DNA from: Xanthoparmelia taractica
Taxonomy: Eukaryota; Ascomycota; Lecanoromycetes; Lecanorales; Parmeliaceae
Direction: 5' to 3'
DNA length: 64,000 nt
Assembly: GCA_033085395.1 (NCBI GenBank)
Contig: JANQBS010000178.1
Coordinates: 20,408-84,407 of the forward strand
A model generated the notes under the pieces. The model searched no databases and had not been told where the DNA came from. It saw only the letters and a list, made by a program, of their open reading frames with translations. The translations under genes and the position numbers were made by a program. Below, piece by piece: positions 58,891-64,000 of this stretch; within the stretch, counting starts at the first letter, position 1, and every line of letters starts with the position of its first letter.

Positions 58891-59393
58891 CAAGGTTCCC
58901 AATGGTGCAAACTATCGGTTTCGAGGCCTGAACCGGTTCAAATTGAGGCTATATAAGTGATTAATAGTTGGTTCAACACCTGAACCGGTTCACACCACGA
59001 ACTAATGGTTTGGACTAATAGTTTATAGCCTTCAAGGTCTTTATGAAGTATCGCGTATAGTTAATAGACTTAGAGGATATCAAAGATCTCGAGTCGATAT
59101 TTAATACATTTATTATAAAATAGAAGATATTATAGCTTAGATTCAGACTTATTAGAAATTAAAATAGTACTAATAATAAGTCTTAATAGTAGATTTGTTC
59201 TGCACTAGTCTAAAAATACCTCTATTATACTCTGATTTACGAACTATTAGAACTATTAGTCTAAACCAATAGTTCCGATAGCTAAACCGGTTTAGAAACG
59301 TTTACGAAATCACTGAACCAGTTCAAACTATTGGTTCATTGGACTGGTTTAACTAATAGTTCGTGGTTTGGTGCGAAACCATTGGGAACCTTG
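58891..59393. mobile_element. Non-autonomous hAT-like element (MITE) with 8-bp target duplication
   Basis: A 503-bp element with perfect 16-bp terminal inverted repeats: CAAGGTTCCCAATGGT at 58891-58906 and its complement at 59378-59393. It is flanked on both sides by the same 8 bp, TTGAACCC (58883-58890 and 59394-59401). An 8-bp duplication and a CAAGG end fit the hAT superfamily (end consensus YARNG). There is no coding frame. The inside is AT-rich with several palindromes, including TGAACCGGTTCA twice (58929, 58981) and CTAAACCGGTTTAG (59282), and inverted copies of ACTATTGGTT-like motifs. Confidence 0.85.
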
Positions 59394-60024
59394 TTGAACC
59401 CCCACAGTCTTACTGGTGCGATTAGTCGGTCGGTACTTTTTTGCAGCAAGATCTTTTCATTTGGTTTGGTTTAATCGATTTTTCGCTGCCGTGTTATGGA
59501 AAAGAGGGAAGGTGGGATTTGGAATGGAGGAGGGTTGGGATGGGATTTGGCGTGGAGAAGAGTTATTATGAGAGAAAGGAGGGCATGAGTAATTCGTTGC
59601 TGTAGAGTAGTATGTTTGAATGAGGGTTTGTGGAGGATGAGCTTGGGTGGTATTGCGGGAGGAGGGGAGGAGGTGGGTTGGGGGTTTGGGGATGTCTGGA
59701 GTGTGAGGGTGCCGCGGGATGGGGAGGTATGTGGAGCGCTACTGGTGGTGTGAAGGAAGGAGGTGGTGTTATGAGGAGTCGGGGTGGTGATATCCTCGAA
59801 GGTGCTGATATCGTGTCATTATTGGCAAAAAGGTATGCTGTTTTATAAAGTGAGGGTCATGGTGAGGGTAAAGTCTCAGTGCGTACCAGAGCTGAGATGA
59901 TCGAGCTTGTGGGTAATTTTGTTTTGCTATGTACATTTGAATGCTGTAGAAGTATATATCTGAAGGACTAGGATACCACGAGGCGCAAGCGGATTGCTGA
60001 CCTGCGGCCTAGATGCATGAGCAT
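59394..60024. other. Intergenic region, no gene recognised
   Basis: Begins with the second target copy of the hAT-like element, then G/A-rich sequence (59500-59780). No supported gene. Confidence 0.45.
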
Positions 60025-61359
60025 TCATACCAAAGAGCCGCCTCTCTCTGTCGTGAGCGGACTGGATGTGTCATCTTCCAGCTGTGTGTCCTCTCTTCCA
60101 GTCGTTCTCTCCACAAAGACAATGGTCCCCCCTTTTGACCCGTCTTCGGCTTCGTGCCCATACGCCAAAAATTGAATATCACTTTCGCCATGCTCAAACA
60201 GCAATCTCGTACGCCTCTTCTCTTTTTCTTGATGGTTTCCTGGGTCATCTTTCAAGTCCGAGCAGCGTCCTTTGCTCTTCGTAGAAGAAGACGAGGCAGT
60301 GGTTCTGCCTGTCCAGCTGATGGAGGACAGGAATGAGAGGTTGATGCCGGCGAAAAGGGGGCGCATGGTGGTAAGGCAGGCACAGACGATGGCCATGGTC
60401 GGCTCGATTTGAGACCACATGTAACAAGTAATTATGGTGTCTGTACAGATGTTAGAATGCTAAACATGAATTCTCCAATCTTGACTCACAGGTCAGATCT
60501 CCACCTTTGACCAGGTCTATGGTAATCATTCGCATCAGGCTGGCGACACATACCCTGCAAAGCGTGGTCAACTATAGTAATTTTCCTGAAATATCCACGC
60601 AATGGACTCACAAGGCGCCTAGAGCAAAGAGTCCAGAAGCCATTATCTTCTGCCGAGTCGCAAGTCTGATATTCCATACCATATAAAGCGGCATGCATAG
60701 TATCATGAGGTCCAGTGCCATGTTTGAGCCAGTGATCGCAACCCAGTAAGCCTTCAGATTGATGCACTGATCCGAGAACAGGCTGTCTGCATTGTACCTC
60801 TCGGCATTCGTATGGCACTGGAAAACGAGGCACAGAAGCGAGGCAATGAGCCAAGAGATGCACGCAATGCCAACTATCCAGGTCACTCTGACAAATTTGG
60901 GAGTATCGAAGATGCGGCGGTAGAGAAGTAGGATGGAGATCTTGACCATGACGATGGTGAGAGTGTACGTTATCACAGCGGCATCAAGCGTCTAAAGAGT
61001 ACGGACGTGTCAGTAAAATTGCCCAGGAAAGGGTGGCGAGCTCATCTTTTGACCTTCAAGAATGTTGCAATTTGGCTTTCGGTCAATGTGTCAGCATGCT
61101 GGCCACCCTTTCCGCTTGTAATCACTCGATTCGTCAGCATAATAGAGATTGATGAATGGAGGAGCATACTGATGGAGCCAACCGCTAGCATTCCATACGA
61201 CGGGATCAAACTTGCAACCATCCACCAGTCGTCGGCGGCGAACGAAGCTGGACTCCTCCATCGTGCTGCAAAACGGAGGCAAACGGCCACAGTCGCGAGG
61301 ATACCACATGCCACTGTAACATGAATGACGCGATCGCGTCCTGGGTTGACGGTGTTCAT
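60025..61359 (-). CDS. SAT4-type integral membrane protein (fungal rhodopsin-domain family)
   Basis: Exons join(61359..61170, 61124..61054, 60991..60612, 60554..60490, 60440..60025) give 373 residues. About seven membrane segments, no retinal-type lysine motif recognised. Family landmarks: ADDWWMVASLI after the first helix pair, the GKGGQH loop, TLTIVMVKISILLLYRRIF, the helix KAYWVAITGSNMALDLMILCMPL, and TYTIITCYMWSQIEPTMAIVCACLTTMRPLF before a polar tail of about 100 residues. Introns are 45, 62, 57 and 49 nt. The 45-nt first intron is a multiple of three and stop-free; removing it gives the usual spacing between DD and the G-Q-H loop. Members of this family are common in plant-associated and secretory fungi; some sit in metabolite clusters, and ligand and function are unknown here. 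Confidence 0.87.
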
Positions 61360-63060
61360 GGTCGTAATGGCAATGAATCGATACTTTGTTGGAACACTTG
61401 TCAACTTCCTGCCGGATCATTGTGAGGAGGAAAGAAAAGGGTGGAGGACGCTGGACGATGGTGGGGCTCAGGATACACAAGGACATCGGAAGAAAGGGAG
61501 TGAGGAAAGGGTATCGAGGCAATAGGTTCGCCGCTTGAAGTTGAATGTACAACAGGACTTCGTACCGCCTACCAGAGATTGGTCCTATCATTCCGGCCAT
61601 AAGGCCCATGGCATTGCGCATCGTATTTCGGAACGGCCGTTGCCTGTTATCCCCACTTAGCCATGTGGTTCGTAGCTGCAATACTAGTGACAGAACCGAG
61701 GCAAGAGCCCTCGGATAATGGGAAGCTGCAGCAGTCACCAGCGTAAGCGTCCGCTCGATGCCCTTCTTAGTCTGAGTGCACCAAACCATGGTCAAATACT
61801 TTGAGTCATATATTTGTAATGTAAGAAAGGAGCAAGTATCACACCTAGATAGGTCTTTTCTCTTATAATTGAGACCTGGTGGGAGGAAATTGAGAGGGAT
61901 GAGATGAGGGAGGGAGATGGATGAGCAGAAGAAGCACAGCAAGCTGGAATACGTGGGCAGATCATCTCCATTATTGGGCTAATGCAAACAGCTGTTGTTA
62001 TTCCCGGGTGGGTTAGACGATGATATGCAGTCCGGTGGCTTGCAGGTGGAATTCGGTTTGTTCTTGGCAGCTGGAGATGACTTGCATTGGCCAGAGCCTA
62101 AGGCACGTCGCCGTCGGAGCTTGACACCCGCTCCTGCATATCGCTTGCCCCCACCTTTTCTTTGGCCGGCAGTCTGCAAAGTCACCCAAAATAGCAGTGA
62201 GCAATTTTGGAACCTGTCGCATGTAATCGCGGATGGATGCAGATTTGAAGTGCCATCTTTTGATGGCGTCTACCTCCAATCCTTAAGCCCGTTAGACTCC
62301 TGTCAAAATTACCCCACGCTGAGAGAACAAATGATGACTTGCCCTTGGTGTATGTACCTCAGAGAAGGATGATAGTTGAGCCTACCAAAGCTGTAGCCAA
62401 TGAACGGCTCGGCTAATCTGATGACACTAGAAGGGTTGACCACTGGTCACCTAGTACTGATTTAACCATTGAATGACCCAACTGGGACTGGAGCGGTCCT
62501 AAGTGACCTGTGTCCCTGCACAAGGCTTCTGCGAGATCCCGCGGTTTAATAAGTAGAAGGCTAGCTCTAGCGCCATTCGGCACTTTACATGCAGACTGGG
62601 ACGATTCAGGGGCTCAGGGGAGCTTTGAGGCACTGTACTTCGTACCAAGTAAAGGTAGTCCTTTCGTGCGTCGAAATGTGGGCCTTGATTCCAGAATCAT
62701 GGACCTCATGCTTTGTATATAGGCGAAATTTCATTCCCTGGTAATGTCTTTGCATTGATCACTCAAGCTAAGGTAAGTGGGGCCTTCGATGCACTGGGCC
62801 CCCTGGCGTCTTCATAGGGCCGCCGGAGAACCGCCGGTCTGGGTCTGAGTGAGGGGTCGACAGAGACATAGCTTACCTAGAGCGAAGGCACAGTACTATC
62901 AACATGACTACGGACAGTCCCCCTCCCACAGTCCCCCGTCGCTCTAAATAAGCATCCCGCAGGCTAGGCTTCAGCCTTTACCCAAAATGGGTTGGTCTCA
63001 CACCAAAATTCGGTAAGCGAGTGCGCAAGCACTCTAGGAGAAATTTCGACACACACACAT
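61360..63060. other. Intergenic region, no gene recognised
   Basis: 1.7 kb. Frames on both strands are unsupported. A small hairpin GAGTGC-GCAA-GCACTC lies at 63019-63034, just before the AT-rich tract. Confidence 0.4.
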
Positions 63061-64000
63061 AAAATCCTCTCGTTGATCTATTTCTCTTATAGTTCACTTA
63101 ATATAAGTACACTGGAGTATACTACGTTCGTTGCAGATAAGAAAAGGCGTGTATTTGCTATCTTCTTAGCTATCTATAAGCTTACTTCGATTAATAATAA
63201 GATCTTTCCTAATAAGAAGGCGGCTATTTTTCGTCTAAAAGACTAATTCTACTATTAAGAATTTGCTATAATACTTAATTATAACGAGTATAAGAAGCGT
63301 GAAATTTAATAAATTTTATGCTTTCGTTATAGAAAGAAGACTTAAAATACTTATAAATTAATAAAGAAGACTCGCAAACGACTACTCTCTCACGTTAATT
63401 ATAATTAATGCTTATATAAGATTAAGATTCGATACTACAAAAGAATCGCCGAGTGATAAATCAACGTTATCAACGATATCTATAATCACGATATACTTAG
63501 TAATTTATTTTAATTTATAAAGTATCGCTATCGAGATCTTCTAATAGTCGGCCTCTTATTTTAAGAAATTAAAAAAATTATAAGAATTAAGAGACTGCGA
63601 CTTTTCTTTAAGAAGTATTATAATCTTCGTAATAAAGGCCGTAAGAGATCCGCTTAGAAAGAACTTCAATACGCCTTATATAGGCTTAAAATTAAGAATT
63701 TTAAGATACGTATTAAAGAGAGATATATAATAAATAAGAATATTAGATAATTGTAAGAGATAGAGTTCTTTTTCTTTACTAGTCTCGTATAAATTCACCT
63801 AATAAGATAATTTATTAGTTATTTTCTCGTTATCACGAATATTATATTTAATATGAATAAGAATAATTTATTTTTATTAGTACTTATTTGCGTAATAAAT
63901 ACTCTACGGGTCGGAAAGGTGTAGTATCTGTTGAACATAGTCGTTTTTAACTTTTTTTTAACTTTTTTTAAAAAATTATATCTTTTTAATCTATTTATAG
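63061..64000. repeat. AT-rich, stop-laden tract, probably a RIP-mutated repeat
   Basis: From about 63060 the base composition turns strongly to A and T, with very many TA and TAA/TAG in all frames, and stays so to the window edge. Short Lys/Arg/Ile/Tyr-rich frame pieces remain. This pattern is typical of repeats mutated from C:G to T:A in ascomycetes. The original element cannot be named, and it continues beyond the window. Confidence 0.6.

Noticed and set aside
61091..61942. A long minus-strand open frame overlapping the membrane-protein N-terminus
   Set aside because: It runs in another frame through the exons of the SAT4-type gene, with no family features; the spliced model explains the region.
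63019..63034. Hairpin GAGTGC-GCAA-GCACTC with CTAG at its end, as a Helitron 3' terminus
   Set aside because: The CTAG overlaps the hairpin instead of lying about 10 nt beyond it, and no matching 5' end was seen.
1..64000. CRISPR arrays, bacterial operons and ribosomal or transfer RNA genes
   Set aside because: No regularly spaced identical repeats, no rRNA-like sequence and no convincing tRNA B-box with cloverleaf were found; the DNA is eukaryotic.

Overview
This is nuclear DNA of a filamentous ascomycete (Pezizomycotina; the class cannot be fixed from the sequence). The evidence is many short GT-AG introns (38-182 nt), genes on both strands, a fungal reducing polyketide synthase, fungus-specific families (RTA1, SAT4/rhodopsin-domain, CCCH/DUF7923-like) and AT-rich tracts that look like decayed repeats. 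I assembled gene models by joining open frames at splice signals. Every multi-exon model keeps frame (for the PKS, as far as the window edge) and gives family-like joints.

Layout. 1-5.4 kb: the 5' end of a highly reducing polyketide synthase (minus strand, cut by the window edge), a divergent free-standing ACP-thioesterase gene whose ACP lacks the phosphopantetheine serine, a small AT-rich inverted-repeat element, and an RTA1-type membrane protein. 5.4-9.5 kb: gene-poor low-complexity DNA. 9.5-19.4 kb: a P1B heavy-metal ATPase, a sugar/polyol MFS transporter and alanine aminotransferase. 19.8-23.5 kb: a divergent housekeeping pair, proteasome subunit Rpn7 and mRNA cap guanine-N7 methyltransferase Abd1. 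23.5-35 kb: mostly non-coding, with two conserved-looking hypothetical proteins and several simple repeats. 35.2-48.5 kb: a nine-exon Argonaute, the tiny three-exon mitochondrial ribosomal protein bL33m, a 1208-residue coiled-coil protein, Pex11 and the nucleolar WD protein Enp2/NOL10. 48.8-56.3 kb: Mediator subunit Med13, divergent from Enp2, then a triple CCCH zinc-finger protein. 57-61.4 kb: a hypothetical protein, a 503-bp non-autonomous hAT-like element with an 8-bp target duplication, and a SAT4/rhodopsin-domain membrane protein. From about 63.06 kb to the end the DNA is very AT-rich and stop-laden, as expected of a mutated repeat.

How the genes relate. The PKS and the ACP-thioesterase share a 709-bp promoter and probably belong to one secondary-metabolite cluster continuing leftwards beyond base 1; RTA1 may be its edge. 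The rest are mainly housekeeping genes with no shared pathway: RNA capping, Mediator, pre-rRNA processing, the proteasome, peroxisomes and mitochondrial translation. Argonaute supplies an RNA-silencing component, and the decayed repeats are the kind of target silenced in such genomes. The least ordinary things seen are the serine-less ACP-thioesterase, the two MITE-like elements, the likely GC-AG or weak-donor intron in Med13, and the RGG-box insertion inside the cap methyltransferase.
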